Positions 20,724-31,811 of a stretch of DNA of 49,410 nucleotides are shown here, piece by piece. Origin of the DNA: Asterionellopsis glacialis (Eukaryota > Bacillariophyta > Plagiogrammaphyceae > Rhaphoneidales > Asterionellopsidaceae); assembly GCA_014885115.2 (NCBI GenBank), contig WKLE02001310.1:25300-74709 (forward strand), given 5' to 3'. Each line of letters opens with the position of its first letter. Positions within the stretch are counted from its first letter, which is position 1. The notes under the pieces are model-generated. The model searched no databases, was not told the origin of the DNA, and saw only the letters and a list, made by a program, of their open reading frames with translations. Position numbers and translations under genes: made by a program.

Positions 20724-22043
20724 TTATACTGAAGAAGCTTCTTCTTCTGAAATGTATTTCATTTTGATTTTGTAATCATACAGCGCTAATGCTGATGTAT
20801 TGTCGTAGGGTACTTGCGGTGGCGACGACGATGATGATACGGCCATTGCTTCACTTGGAGGGAGAAAAGCTGCCACACGAATACGACCTGTAATTTCCTC
20901 TATCTCCTCGTTCCCTGATACCACTGATGCTGGCACATTCAGTGAGACATACTCTTTATAAAAAGTTTGCAAATCTTGATTGACATTGAATTGAACATAT
21001 TGGCGATATGCTGAAAATATTTGTTGTTTTTTCTTATTGTTGTTGCCGTTGCCATTGATGGAATCGTACGGAGTGTAGTAGTAGTAGGAATCTCCACCTA
21101 CCATTGTCGTATCAATGGATTGTGACAAATATCCACCACGACGTGTAGGACCTGAAAACTCCATGGCAACTCTGGAGAGTGGTACATCGTGTAAAAATGG
21201 ATTTTCTTCCACTGTACAACCCTCACCCGTGACGAAACATTTAGGTGTCATCTTGTTGGTGGTCTTGTTGTCATTTGTATTGATGGTGTCACCTTTCCCT
21301 GTTTGAATAGATGTCACCTTACTTTCGGGCCAAAAGGCTTCAAATCGTCTAGGAACATTGTATGCTAAATCTTCATATACAACGTCACTACTACTACTCA
21401 TCTTTTTTAAATATCGACACGTAAATGGTGATGGATTATATCCTACGTTCGGTAATGCTAAGCATGTCCCTAATCCTGCACCTGGAATACGAAGATTCAA
21501 TTTATCACGTCCCTGAGGAAAGGTAGCTTTTATAAATTTGTAAGATACTAACCATGTGCCTTCCATCCAAGATGGAAAGGGTGTAGCTACTTGGTTTTTT
21601 TCAATTGTAGGTGGTCCCTGTCGTTGTCCTTCCAATGTACTTGTTTTATACCGTAATTGATTCCATTGTACATCAGTACCATCATTAGTATTCGTAGTAG
21701 TATCCCATTTGACATTTTTTGAATCCAAGTCGGATACCCATGTCGGTTCTATGTCACTCTGTGTTGTTATTGCTGTTTCTTCTTCCTCTTTTGCTTCTAC
21801 TGCCAGTACCGGAATTGATGCAGAAGCAGCTATCCCACCTACAAGACCTTGGACTACAAAATCTCTTCGATTTGTATTCATAGTAGAGAAAAGGTGAGTG
21901 TTACGCCATTGTGCACGTTGATTAAATAAAGGCGATAACATCATACCCTGGACAAAAATCGATGATATGATGATTGAGATTATGATGAGTCTATGCATGA
22001 CAACCATAACCATTGTCAAGGACGATGACTTCTTTTTCATCAT
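20724..22043 (-). CDS. Probable thylakoid-lumen protein, DUF6816-like
   Basis: A 439-residue ATG-initiated single exon. The N terminus has a strongly hydrophobic segment (residues 16-34, RLIIISIIISSIFVQG), then NTNRRDFVVQGLVGGIAASA and IPVLAVEA, a twin-arginine type second signal with an A-x-A-like end. Together they suggest transfer across the plastid membranes and into the thylakoid lumen by the Tat route. The body has PSWMEGTWLVSYKFIKATFP and later YEDLAYNVPRRFEAFW, which resemble the cyanobacterial/plastid family DUF6816 of unknown function; that assignment is from memory and tentative. Poly-Asn and Tyr runs (NGNGNNNKKKQ, SYYYYTPYD) look like lineage-specific inserts. It is divergent from SPT16. 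Confidence 0.6.
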   Translation of the reverse strand: MMKKKSSSLTMVMVVMHRLIIISIIISSIFVQGMMLSPLFNQRAQWRNTHLFSTMNTNRRDFVVQGLVGGIAASASIPVLAVEAKEEEETAITTQSDIEPTWVSDLDSKNVKWDTTTNTNDGTDVQWNQLRYKTSTLEGQRQGPPTIEKNQVATPFPSWMEGTWLVSYKFIKATFPQGRDKLNLRIPGAGLGTCLALPNVGYNPSPFTCRYLKKMSSSSDVVYEDLAYNVPRRFEAFWPESKVTSIQTGKGDTINTNDNKTTNKMTPKCFVTGEGCTVEENPFLHDVPLSRVAMEFSGPTRRGGYLSQSIDTTMVGGDSYYYYTPYDSINGNGNNNKKKQQIFSAYRQYVQFNVNQDLQTFYKEYVSLNVPASVVSGNEEIEEITGRIRVAAFLPPSEAMAVSSSSSPPQVPYDNTSALALYDYKIKMKYISEEEASSV

Positions 22044-22921
22044 GATGATATGTTTGTCTTTTTTTAAAAAAGATTCAGTGTAGTATCTTTGGAATACCGT
22101 ACATATAAGAGCAGATTTTTATATCACCAGTAGCTGCGACTTTCTATGAACGTAACAAAGTTCTAACAGAAAAGGGATGCAGAAGAGAATAATGTGCTGG
22201 ATCGTTGATGGGTCGTCAACACGCTCTTTCGCCAAAAAAGATAAGATAGAAAACAGTGCATTTTAATCCGCCTGCACCAAAAATTGACTCAATCCGGCAG
22301 AATTTTGAAATTTTGCACGAGGGAAAGATATTTTGTCAGTACCGGTACGTAGGTCTATCCGTTTTCATGAAACACGGGGAGAATTTCGTACATTTACAGG
22401 GAATCTAAAAAAATTTAACGGGGTACCAAGGAAGTTGTCATTTAATCATTTCTACGAAAGTACATACTATGATATAAGTAGAAGTTCAATGTGGTATGTA
22501 GATTGTTGCGCCAAAATTTTGAGCGCTCTTCCTGTCGAAGTGTGTCTCTCTTGTCCCACCCCCCACACAGTAGCCACCCCTCTGTGGCTCTTCTCTCTAT
22601 CTTTTGCTTGCTCCCCTCATCCCTCCACTCTGCTGCGTTATTTTTGTACGGATGATTGTGTGGAATTGTCCGTCACCAAAGTTGTGTCTGTAAACACAAA
22701 CACAAAGTAGCTGGAGAGACTGGCGGATAGAGCACCCCGCAGCCTTCATCATTCCTTTGTTGGCAACCCGTGCAAGTTGCGTTGTTGGTTTAGACGGTTC
22801 AAAACTAGACACCAGTGTTGCATAGTATAGAGAGGAACTTAGCGACGTTGGTGAATAACTTGAACTACATCAGCAAAGCTTCCTTATCAAGTAAACAACT
22901 GTACAATCAGGCACTACAAGA
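22044..22921. other. Divergent promoter region, lumen protein / SPT16
   Basis: 0.88 kb without a supportable gene. A frame at 22333-22710 is ATG-poor and motif-free. The part at 22540-22640 is rich in CCCC/CTCT. It should hold the SPT16 promoter and leader. Confidence 0.5.
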
Positions 22922-25900
22922 ATGGGGGACAGTCAACCTGAACTCGACGTTGATCGGTTTTATACTCGTTTGGGAAAATTGCATGCTCATTTTCTGAAAA
23001 ATCGGTACGTCTCAGACGTTGATTGGGTCATAAGCCAAGTGTAAAGAATGCTTGGTAATTCTCACAAGGGCTTTTTTTCATGTTTTTGCTTTTCGTCCTT
23101 TCCCTTTCCTTAACCCTTGCTTTATGCATTGCTTTTTCGCCCATGACACACTCCACCATTTTCAATCATAAACCATGATTCGTTCGCACGATCACACAAC
23201 ACAATACAACATAATATATAGATCTGCATGGGGTGGTGCATCATGTTTTTGTATTAATCGTGGTCCTACAAGTGATGAATCCTCCGTGTATTTAAAAAGT
23301 GTCATTTTACAACAATATTTATTTGGATATGAATTGCCAGATACCGTTGTATTACTCACCCTGAGTGGCAAATGTTTTATATTGGCAGCCAAGAAAAAGG
23401 TAGAATTCCTTTCGGGAGCTTCAAAAAATCCTAAATCGGACGGACCCATTGCAGGTGTTACCTTTTTAACGCGAAATAAAGGAGATGGCAATGCTTCCAA
23501 CTACGAAAAGTTATTCCAAGCGATTCAAAAAAGTTCTGCCGAAAATAATAATAAGGAAAATGCTGCCAAGGTTGGATTGTTAGTGAAAGAACACGAGACC
23601 AATAAAGAGGGCAATGCTGTGATTGTAGCTGCATGGGAGAAGTATTTAGAAGAGCAAAGTAAAGGTGGTGACGACGATGATAATAAGGGAACCATTGAAC
23701 TGGTAGATATTTCACCAGGTGTGAGTTTTGCCATGTCCACCAAGGACGAATCGGAATTAGATTTATTAAAGAAATCATCTGTCCTTTCCAACAAAATATT
23801 AAAACACGGATGTATACCACGCATTGAAGAAATCATTGATTCGGAACAAAAGGTCACACACGAACAATTGGCATCTGAAATTGATGCCATGATTAGCGAT
23901 CCATCCAAAATTAATTTAAAGGTCCCCTCAGATGATGTCGATTCCTGTTATTATCCTATCGTACAGAGTGGGGGTAAATATGACATAAAGATATCTGCGC
24001 AATCCAACGACGAAGAACTCAAGTATGATATCATCACTGTATCCCTCGGATCACGGTACAGAATGTATTGTAGTAACATTGCACGCACATTTTTGGTGGA
24101 CCCGCCCAAAAAGGTATCTGAAAGGTACGAATTATTGTTGAGTGTACAAGAAGCATGTTTGGAAGCCATGGTGCCGGGGGCACCACTCAAGGATGTCTAC
24201 AAGGCTGCAGTCATGTACTTGAAGTCACATGGACATGATTCCTTGGTCAAATGCTTGCCCAAGAATTTAGGATTTGCCATTGGACTTGACTTCCGTGATA
24301 GTGCTTTATTATTGAATCACAAGAATTCAACACCCTTCCGTAAGGGCATGGTATTTAATCTTATGATTGGATTTCAAGGCATCCCCTTGACAGATGAGAT
24401 GAAATCCAGTACCAACAGTAAGAGTGCGGTAAGTTGTTTGGAGGTTGCATATTGCAGCCTTTTGTTGTTGATAGAGCATCATGTGACACCTTGAATACCG
24501 AATTATCAGATTCAAATGATCTCACACGTTTAATGATTTCCTTCTTCGATGCTTCTGTTTACTCTCTTGAATAGGTTAAGAACTTATCAACATATTCCTT
24601 ACTTGTTTCTGATATGATAGCCATCAAACCAGATGCTCCTGAAGTTTTGACCAAACTTGCCAAGGGCGTTTCTGATGTTTCATATACCATCAATGAAGAT
24701 GATTCGGATGGCGGCGAATCAGAAGAAGATGAAGACGATGGGGGTGATGCTGCATTGGCACGTAAACTTCAAAAGGAGGAAAAGCAAGGTGGTGGAACAT
24801 CCAATGGACAGCGTGCATCGGCGCGTCTCGCGGTACATCAAACAGCTGCCCAGGAAGTACAAGAAGGTGCCGCGGAACGTGAACGTCGTCAAATTGACTT
24901 AATGAATCGTCGTAATGAAGATCGATTACGTGAACTTGCCAAATTATCCAGAAACAAGAATGGTGATGCTGAAGCTGACAAGGTTGAAGAACTTGAAGCC
25001 TATAAACGTACCAAAGATTATCCGGATTACGTCCAACCTAATCAGGTGAAGGTTGATATGGCAAATCAGTGTGTCATTTTACCTATTTCAGGCAATCCCA
25101 TCCCCTTCCATATCAGTACTATCAAGAATGTAGTATTACCTGATCCAGATGAGGCTGCGACGTACCTCCGTATTAACTTTTACACGGCAGGGATGGCCTT
25201 GGGTAAGGATGCACCGGGTAATATGGTCAAGCTTGTTCAGAAGTATGCACCGTACGCAGCCTTTATTCGAGAAATGACCTTCCGCAGTTTGGATAGTCAT
25301 AACCTCACCCAAGCCTTTCGTCAAATTTCAGAATTAAGGAAAAGAGCTAGGACGAAAGAATTACGAGAAATCGAAGAAGCCAATTTGGTGGAACAAGAAA
25401 AATTGGTCCGAACCAAGAATGAACGTGTCCCACGACTTTCAGATTTGACCATGCGTCCTGTCATTCATGGGCGTAAAACTCAAGGTAATCTCGAGGCTCA
25501 CACCAACGGTTTACGTTTCATTTCAACTCGTCAAGAAGTTGTAGATATCATGTATAACAATATCAAATACGCAATCTTTCAACCCTGTGAAAATGAAATC
25601 ATGGTGTTGGTTCACTTCCACTTGAAGAACCCTATTATGATTGGAAAGAAACGTCAACGCGACATTCAATTCTTTACAGAAGTTGTCGATGCGAGTCAAA
25701 CAGTCGATGCTGGTAGGCGCAGCATGTACGATCCAGATGAAGTCGATGATGAACAACGTGAACGACATTTGAGAAAACGATTGAATCAAGCCTTTAAAGA
25801 ATTTTGTAAGAAGGTGGATAATGTTGCCAAAAGGAACAACTACTCTATTGAGTTTGATATCCCCTACAGAGATCTTGGCTTTCAAGGAAATCCTCACAAG

Positions 25901-26815
25901 GAAATGGTTTTCATTCAACCTACATTAAACTGTCTTGTGAACTTGACTGAAACTCCCTTCTTCTTAACTGACTTGGCAGATGTAGATCATGTCCATTTTG
26001 AGCGTGTTACCTATTTAAGCAAGGCATTCGATGCGGTTCTAATTAACAAAGATTTTACCAAACAGCCGTGGAGGATTGATATGATTCCTAATGGCGACAA
26101 GGATGCAATTCAGGTACGTTTGATTGAAGTTTTCAACGCAATATCAGGTTCTGTATTGTTACATTCGTTTCACTAATTCACAATACTTCTTTCCTCTTTT
26201 GCTTTTTTAAAATTCGTAGGAGTGGTTAACGGATATGGAGATCACATACACTGAAGGTCCCATGAACCTGAACTGGAAGCAGATCATGAACACCGTGAAA
26301 GATGATGATCGTTTTTACATGAATACAGAAGAAGATGAGATCACAGAAAAAGAAGCTGGGTGGGAATTTCTTCGCATGTACGGTAGAGAAGACGAAGACG
26401 ATGAGGAAGAAGACGAAGATGATTCCGAGTTTAGTGAAGGTGGTCCAGAAGACGAAGAATCGGTAAGTATTTCAAAGGATACCTTATTTTTGTTTCGCGT
26501 TTCATCCTTTTATTTCTATGCTTATTTCTCATACTTCTGGCCTTGCTAAATTGATATTACTTGTAGTTGGAAGAAGAAGAATCTGAATTTGATTCAGAAT
26601 CCGAAGAAGAATCTGATTTCGATGCAGATGAAGAGTTGGAAGAGCAAGGAATGGACTGGGATGATATGGAAAGACAAGCTGCAATGGATGACAGACGGAG
26701 GGGCACAACAGAGGACCCCGAACCTGACAGGAGAGGTAATGACAGGAGAGGTAATAAAAGGCGTGGTAGTGCTCCCAACCAATCACGTAATCAAGCTCGA
26801 AAGAGGAGACGCTAA
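22922..26815 (+). CDS. SPT16: FACT complex subunit SPT16
   Basis: Five exons: 22922-23004, 23222-24428, 24575-26113, 26220-26462 and 26567-26815, total 1106 residues. The short first exon (MGDSQPELDVDRFYTRLGKL) joins through CG|A to RSAWGGASCFCINR, matching the start of Spt16. The N-terminal aminopeptidase-like domain follows (LFGYELPDT; YYPIVQSGGKYDIK; YCSNIARTFLVDPP). Then come the linker with an acidic patch, the dimerisation and middle domains (RPVIHGRKTQGNLEAHTNGL, TQAFRQISELRKR, EFDIPYRDLGFQGNPHKEMV) and DMEITYTEGPMNLNWKQIM. The last exons encode the long acidic C-terminal tail that binds H2A-H2B, ending in a basic RNQARKRRR. With SSRP1/POB3 it reorganises nucleosomes during transcription and replication. 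Donors are GTACGT or GTAAGT; introns are 217, 146, 106 and 104 bases. Confidence 0.92.
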
Positions 26816-27789
26816 TTATGTGATAGTGAATAGTTGGGGTACTACGGACTAGGAGTCGATGGGCGAAAACTCATGCATACACCAGACAATATGAAGTAGC
26901 GGGATAATCAATAGTCTGAATTGTTTGAAAAATTGATGGCATTGCTCAAAGTTGAATGTCCCATCTCCTTGCACGAGTTTGCATTTCGTAAAAGTAGGTG
27001 TTTCTGCAAACGCTTGATCAACGTCGTAAACTGCGTCGTGCAGGATCCTGCAGATACGGCCATTGACATGGTGGGAGATAAAAATTGTCTTACGTTATTG
27101 GTAGTGCTATTTCATGTTCTACTTGTAATGAAGACACGTAGCATGCATGACCAGTTTTTCTGCATCCTACTCAATAACACATGCTTTGAAAATATTTGTG
27201 ACTGTAACCAGCATAGAACCTGTAAATGCAGGAGCCATGCCAAGTTTTATATATTCTTTGACTTTCTACTCAATTATCCAGGTCAGAGAGTGATCCTAGC
27301 GATGATTAGGCGGCAGTGCCAAGCCCCTGTTAGATACTATACCTTAAAGATTTGCACTTTTTGATTCTGAAATATTTTTAGCATACAGGAAAGAAAGGAC
27401 TTTACCTCAACCATGGAATGGGCGTGATAATTTTATATTTATCCTGTATTTAAAATACAATAGCTTAATATCTTGCTTCGTAGGAAAGAGAAAACAAATC
27501 AAGGGAATCGAAACTACTTCAAAGAATACTGAAAAAGTACGCCAATGACAATGCTGATCATCCAAACCAAGACATCTTCGAGAACGAAGATTCTCAACAG
27601 CAAATGCATCACCAATAGCTAAGTGCAATTTCCTCATTAAAGTTGTAGAACACAAAAAAGTCAAACTTTACGGAAACATAATTCTACTTCACATATTATC
27701 CAAGCTCGCTAGTTTTTTTAAATGAACGTTCTTCAAAATTGAAAGACTGTGAAAATTCGATAAAGCTCTTTCGAACGAAGTGTTTGGAC
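26816..27789. other. Convergent spacer after SPT16
   Basis: 0.97 kb between SPT16 and the small plastid protein gene, both ending here. A 147-codon frame at 26921-27364 has no ATG-supported product or motif. Nothing else was found. Confidence 0.5.
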
Positions 27790-28176
27790 TCAGGGAGAAG
27801 GGAGATTATCGATATGATCATGTTTGTAATGTGACCACGACTCGGTGAGTTTTCCTTTGTCCTCAGAGGGCGCGACCTCTAACTTTCCTTCCATAATGTG
27901 GAGTTTTTCCAGGTCCTGTTCAAACTGCCAAGCCCAATAAGCATCAGACTTCTTGTGTGCTTCCTTAGCTTTCTCAGCGTCCTCCTTTGACTGATTCAAA
28001 ACTCCGTGTTGAAGATTAGGCTCTACATATTGATCTTTGTACTCGGACCAACTGGCCTTTTTCTGTTGGAAAAGCGCAATTGAACGGACAGCTTTTTGGG
28101 GTCTGATCGATGTAAAAGCTGATCCAGGTGAGACGATTGCAGTTGAGACAAAAAGGAAGGCGAAGGCTTTGTTCAT
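27790..28176 (-). CDS. Small plastid-targeted protein of unknown function
   Basis: A 128-residue ATG-initiated frame. Residues 1-20 form a clean signal peptide (MNKAFAFLFVSTAIVSPG), followed by SAFTSIRP, an ASAFAP-type junction with Phe at about residue 21. A short basic transit region leads to the mature part. This should send the protein into the secondary plastid. The mature protein of about 90-100 residues is rich in Lys, Glu and aromatic residues (WSEYKDQYVEPN, SDAYWAWQFEQDLEKL, SWSHYKHDHIDN) and predicted mostly helical, with no membrane segment. I do not recognise a family. Size and targeting would suit a small peripheral protein of the photosynthetic apparatus or the stroma, but that is a guess. 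Confidence 0.72.
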   Translation of the reverse strand: MNKAFAFLFVSTAIVSPGSAFTSIRPQKAVRSIALFQQKKASWSEYKDQYVEPNLQHGVLNQSKEDAEKAKEAHKKSDAYWAWQFEQDLEKLHIMEGKLEVAPSEDKGKLTESWSHYKHDHIDNLPSP

Positions 28177-28792
28177 GGTAGCTTACTGTAGTCGTGAGCG
28201 TGTATCTGCAATGGATTCTCAATTGTTCTTTGTATTATGATATGATAGCTTCTATGTTGTATCCTTTATAGAAAAAAAGACAAAGAAAACAGATGATTTC
28301 TGATGGCTTCTTTCTTCCCAAATCGTCTAATGTTGTCGGTGAATTTCATAGATTGGAATGGTAGACTGGACAAAACAAGAAATTGAAAATTCAGGAAATA
28401 CAATATGAGAAGCCATGAGGACGCCATCAGGACATCGNNNNNNNNNNNNNNNNNNNNNNNNNNNNNNNNNNNNNNNNNNNNNNNNNNNNNNAGTGTACAA
28501 GACGGCTGCAGCAGAGAGAATCTCGCCGATTGGGAGTCCTTCGGTTTGCGGACGAAGGACTGCCCACAGCAAAGCAACAAGCCTGAAAGCGGTCGTTGGT
28601 TAAAAAAAAGGCATGATGAAAACTTGACAGAAAGAGAGAGAAGCCATGCATGGTGGATGGTGGCATTCAAGAGGTGATTAATCTGACCAAGAGAATATCG
28701 ATACTACTGACTGTATTAGACAAAGAAAACTAATTCTCATCGTTTTGTTGGGACCAACCAGAACTCAGTGGCAATCGATAATTGATACTGCA
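28177..28792. other. Divergent spacer containing the assembly gap
   Basis: This lies between the small plastid protein (-) and RBM42 (+). It holds the N run at 28438-28491. On the minus strand just right of the gap, a T-rich tract ends in CGCTTTCAG followed by an open frame (LVALLWAVLRPQTEG) that runs into the Ns. It could be a coding fragment but is not assignable. Confidence 0.4.
28438..28491. other. Assembly gap of 54 N
   Basis: A run of N from 28438 to 28491. Any frame drawn across it is artificial. Confidence 0.99.
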
Positions 28793-29662
28793 ATGGCCGA
28801 CGACGACCTGGACGCCTTTTTCGATGAAGTTTCTGCTGTTGAGGCGCAAGTTCAAGTAGAGGATGAAAAGCCGTCCACGGAAAAAGATCAGGATGGAAAA
28901 TCGGCTGAGCTGCTAGAAACGTATCTTAATGAGAAAGGGCGAGTGGGTAGCGTAGATGCCAACAAAACCGACGTTGAACCTCCTCCTCTGAAAAAGATCA
29001 AGACGGGCAACGGTAGCACACAGTCCAGTAGACAACCATTAGGTGTTGTTGTTGCATCGGCTACACCTGTAATATCTGTATCCGCGGTTCCAGCGGCTAT
29101 CTCATCGCCTGTGCTAACGCAAACTGTTCCAGCTCCACAGCCCAAAGTTCCTACATCAGCTCCGACTTCGACAACTAATGCAACCTTATACCCTTCTTCC
29201 GTCCCGAACCCTCAGCACCCACCACTACCACCGGGTCCCCCTCCTCCTCCTCCCCCAGCGGGTCCACTTGGACCTTCAAAACCACACAAACGTTCTGCAG
29301 CCGGGAAAACCTGGGTAGACCCAACTCTCGACCAATGGCCTGAAAATGATTTTCGAATATTCGTCGGAAATATTCCCAAGGATGTAGCTGATAATCAATT
29401 ACACGATCATTTTTCAAGTAAGTATAATAGCGCGGTGATGGCGAAAATAGTGCGAGATGCAAAGGGAAGTAGCAAAGGGTATGGATTTGTAAGCTTTTTA
29501 GAACCCATGGAAATGGCAAGAGCTCTACGAGAAATGGATCAAACCTGGTTGGCCAGTCGACCGATACGTGTCAAACGAAGTGATTGGAAAGAAAAAGAAC
29601 TTAAGAATGTGAACAAAAAGCAAAAGCACTTTAAAAAGCAGCAGAAGAGGAAAGGTTGGTAG
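28793..29662 (+). CDS. RBM42: RNA-binding protein 42 homologue
   Basis: 289 residues from the ATG at 28793 (MADDDLDAFFDEVSAVEA); the frame upstream starts only at a TTG. The order is: acidic N terminus, basic patch PPPLKKIKTG, a Pro/Val/Ser linker with poly-Pro (PPGPPPPPPPAGP, about 145-157), then KTWVDPTLDQWPENDFRIF leading into one RRM at about 186-262. RNP2 is IFVGNI (189-194) and RNP1 is KGYGFVSF (228-235). The C-terminal end (SRPIRVKRSDWKEKELKNVN then KKQKHFKKQQKRKGW) is the basic tail typical of RBM42. RBM42 interacts with hnRNP K and the U4/U6.U5 tri-snRNP and acts in splicing. It is shorter than the animal protein, mostly in the linker. Confidence 0.88.
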   Translation: MADDDLDAFFDEVSAVEAQVQVEDEKPSTEKDQDGKSAELLETYLNEKGRVGSVDANKTDVEPPPLKKIKTGNGSTQSSRQPLGVVVASATPVISVSAVPAAISSPVLTQTVPAPQPKVPTSAPTSTTNATLYPSSVPNPQHPPLPPGPPPPPPPAGPLGPSKPHKRSAAGKTWVDPTLDQWPENDFRIFVGNIPKDVADNQLHDHFSSKYNSAVMAKIVRDAKGSSKGYGFVSFLEPMEMARALREMDQTWLASRPIRVKRSDWKEKELKNVNKKQKHFKKQQKRKGW

Positions 29663-30778
29663 GCATTTTTAATATGATAAAGTTGAACTTATGTTCGTCG
29701 ATTGAATTTGCATTGTATACTTATTAATGGAATTTGCATCAAAATTATTTAGTGGCCGAAGTCGACAAATCGTTTTGATTTGCAGTTTCGTTCCGAACAG
29801 TTTTGCATTCAAATTTCAGCTTGGTGCAGCTTTGTAAAATATTCTGATCGTAGAGTAGTTTCTGAAACAAAGGAGTGACAACCAAGAACTATTTTCTCAC
29901 AAAACCCACCTGAACCGGGGAGAAAGCTCTTGATCTCTAGATTCCGAATATTGTAGTACCAGTGAAAGGGTTGATTGTGAATGTGTATGGTTTCTAAATT
30001 TTGCTAATACAGAAAAAGATTATAAATACTAAATTGGCTTGATACTCGACTTGTTTATTCTTCAAATCAACTGATGCAAAAAATTATTAGTGCTATGCCG
30101 ACAATTTTTTTTGGCAAATTAATTAAGTAGTATTTTACCGCGCCAGCACGCATCAAGACACGTATAAGATATAAAGTAATATCGTTTTTGAGGAAGAAGG
30201 AGTTTCGAGACAAAGATGAGATCCACGATGACGATGTTTGCGTTCGCTATTTCTCGAACCATGACGATGCTATCCAAAATTGATTTTTGCTACGCACCGG
30301 AGAACTTAGTTGTCGAGTGCATAGCAAAAATTAAATTGGGATAAGACGCTCGGTTTTGATAAATAGCGAACGCAAAGTGGGGGGACAGAAAAATCACGCT
30401 AGATATAATAACACAAGGACAGAATGATGTATTGGAGATGAAGTTGGCGAGTCTTCATAGGGAAGGGGATAATTGAGCACAATGAAGTGCGTCCGCAGTC
30501 CGCACAGGCGGTCTGCTAAAGGGTGCGGGCACAGCCATCAAAGCAAAATCATTCTATTCTTGTGTGGTGGCAAAAACATCTTTAGTCTTAACACAGAAAA
30601 CACATCACTCTCCATCTCTGCATAGAACGGATTCACAGATAAAAGCTGACTGACCTGTGAGATACATTTTACAAAGAAACAGAATCACTTCCGTATCAAC
30701 TAGTTTTTAGCAGTTATTGAGGTTTTCCTTACTACCAAGAAGAGAAAGCTGTATTCAAACTCAGGGCAATAAGAAAGA
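29663..30778. other. Intergenic spacer with a fold-back repeat
   Basis: No gene is visible. It contains the 140-base fold-back element at 30237-30376. The right end should be the promoter of the DUF177-like gene. Confidence 0.5.
30237..30376. repeat. 140-base fold-back (inverted repeat) element
   Basis: The left end TTTGCGTTCGCTATTT (30237-30252) is the exact reverse complement of the right end AAATAGCGAACGCAAA (30361-30376). Further in, AATTGATTTTTGCTACGCA near 30279-30296 pairs with TGCATAGCAAAAATTAAATT near 30318-30337 with few mismatches. The whole segment can fold into one long imperfect hairpin with a loop of about 20 bases. This is the shape of a small non-autonomous inverted-repeat element (MITE). 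No clear target-site duplication was seen, so it could also be a structured transcribed hairpin. Confidence 0.7.
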
Positions 30779-31811
30779 ATGATGTTCAATTACAGTTCCT
30801 TGTCGGTCGTTTCCGTCGTCACAATTATTTCTTTCTTTGCGAGCACTGTGGAATCATTTGCATTTCATCCACTTGTAACAAAGCGCAGTGGTTCTACTGA
30901 CTACAGAAGTTCATGTTCATTCAAATCATTGTCACCGTCATCATTTTCTAGTAGTATTCGTCTTGGATTGAGTAAGGGGCCGGGTAACATACAACGTCCT
31001 GAAAATGAATTTTCAAGGACCTATCAGACAGATAGAATACTGGGCGGTGGACCTCGACAACGCGATTATGAATTTTCAATCAATGCAAAGGAAGAAGAAC
31101 GCTTGAAATTGGCTGAACGATTTGATCTGGCCAATATTGCTAAACTAGAAGCTGATTTAAGTCTTCGTCGTGAAGGTGGACAAAATTCACGTGGTGGATC
31201 ACGAGTATCAGGTGTCGAAGTAGAAGGGACGGTTCGTGCCACTGTGACGCAAACATGTGTGAGTAGAGGGTGATTGGAGAGATATAGAATGTATAGAAAT
31301 GATATTCTCCGTTGTCGATGTGGAGCAACTTCGAAGACTTGCGGACTTTTTTGCAAATTTCTCACAGTTTCAATCCTTTCACTTGTCCCTTATATACGAA
31401 TAGGTCCGAAGTAATGAAAAATTTGATGTAGATCTTGAATTTCCACTATTTGCAGTAGTACGTCCTATTTCAAACGAGGCAGAAGAAGACGATGATGATG
31501 ATCTTGGTATTAATGCTGCTGCATTGGAAGCTGCTGCTGGCATGAGCGGTGGTAACCGACGCAAAAAGAAGAAAGAAGTGAAGTCAGCTCGAACAAGTGG
31601 CAATATCAGTGAAATGGATGTAATGGAATTGCAACGATTGTTGCAAGATTTTGATGTCGAAGATGATGTTATTGAAGATGAAGCTATTTATTCTTCAGCG
31701 AGTGGTATGTTGGATGCAGGAGAACTTGTATCACAACTCTTTTGGCTACAGTTGGATCCCTACCCGAAACGTCCTGGCACAGGACCAGTATTTTCCTCCA
31801 TCAAGGGATGA
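30779..31811 (+). CDS. Plastid DUF177 / YceD-like protein
   Basis: Two exons, 30779-31258 and 31404-31811, give 295 residues. The donor is ACATGT|GTGAGT and the acceptor ACGAATAG|GTCC; joined, the core reads VRATVTQTC-VRSNENFDVD. The N terminus is a signal peptide (residues 5-25) ending ESFAFHP, the plastid-import type junction. The DUF177 hallmarks are visible: RFDLANIAKLEADLSLRREG, then the VEGTVRATVTQTCV core and, near the C terminus, LDAGELVSQLFWLQLDPYPK followed by GTGPVFSSIKG. In bacteria YceD genes sit beside rpmF and the protein is linked to 23S rRNA maturation; the plant homologue acts in plastid 23S rRNA accumulation. A similar plastid ribosome role is likely here. An acidic and Lys-rich insert (residues about 181-212) separates the core from the C-terminal block. 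Confidence 0.8.

Noticed and set aside
26921..27364. 147-codon frame downstream of SPT16
   Set aside because: It does not open with an ATG and gives a Cys/Phe-rich product with no motif.
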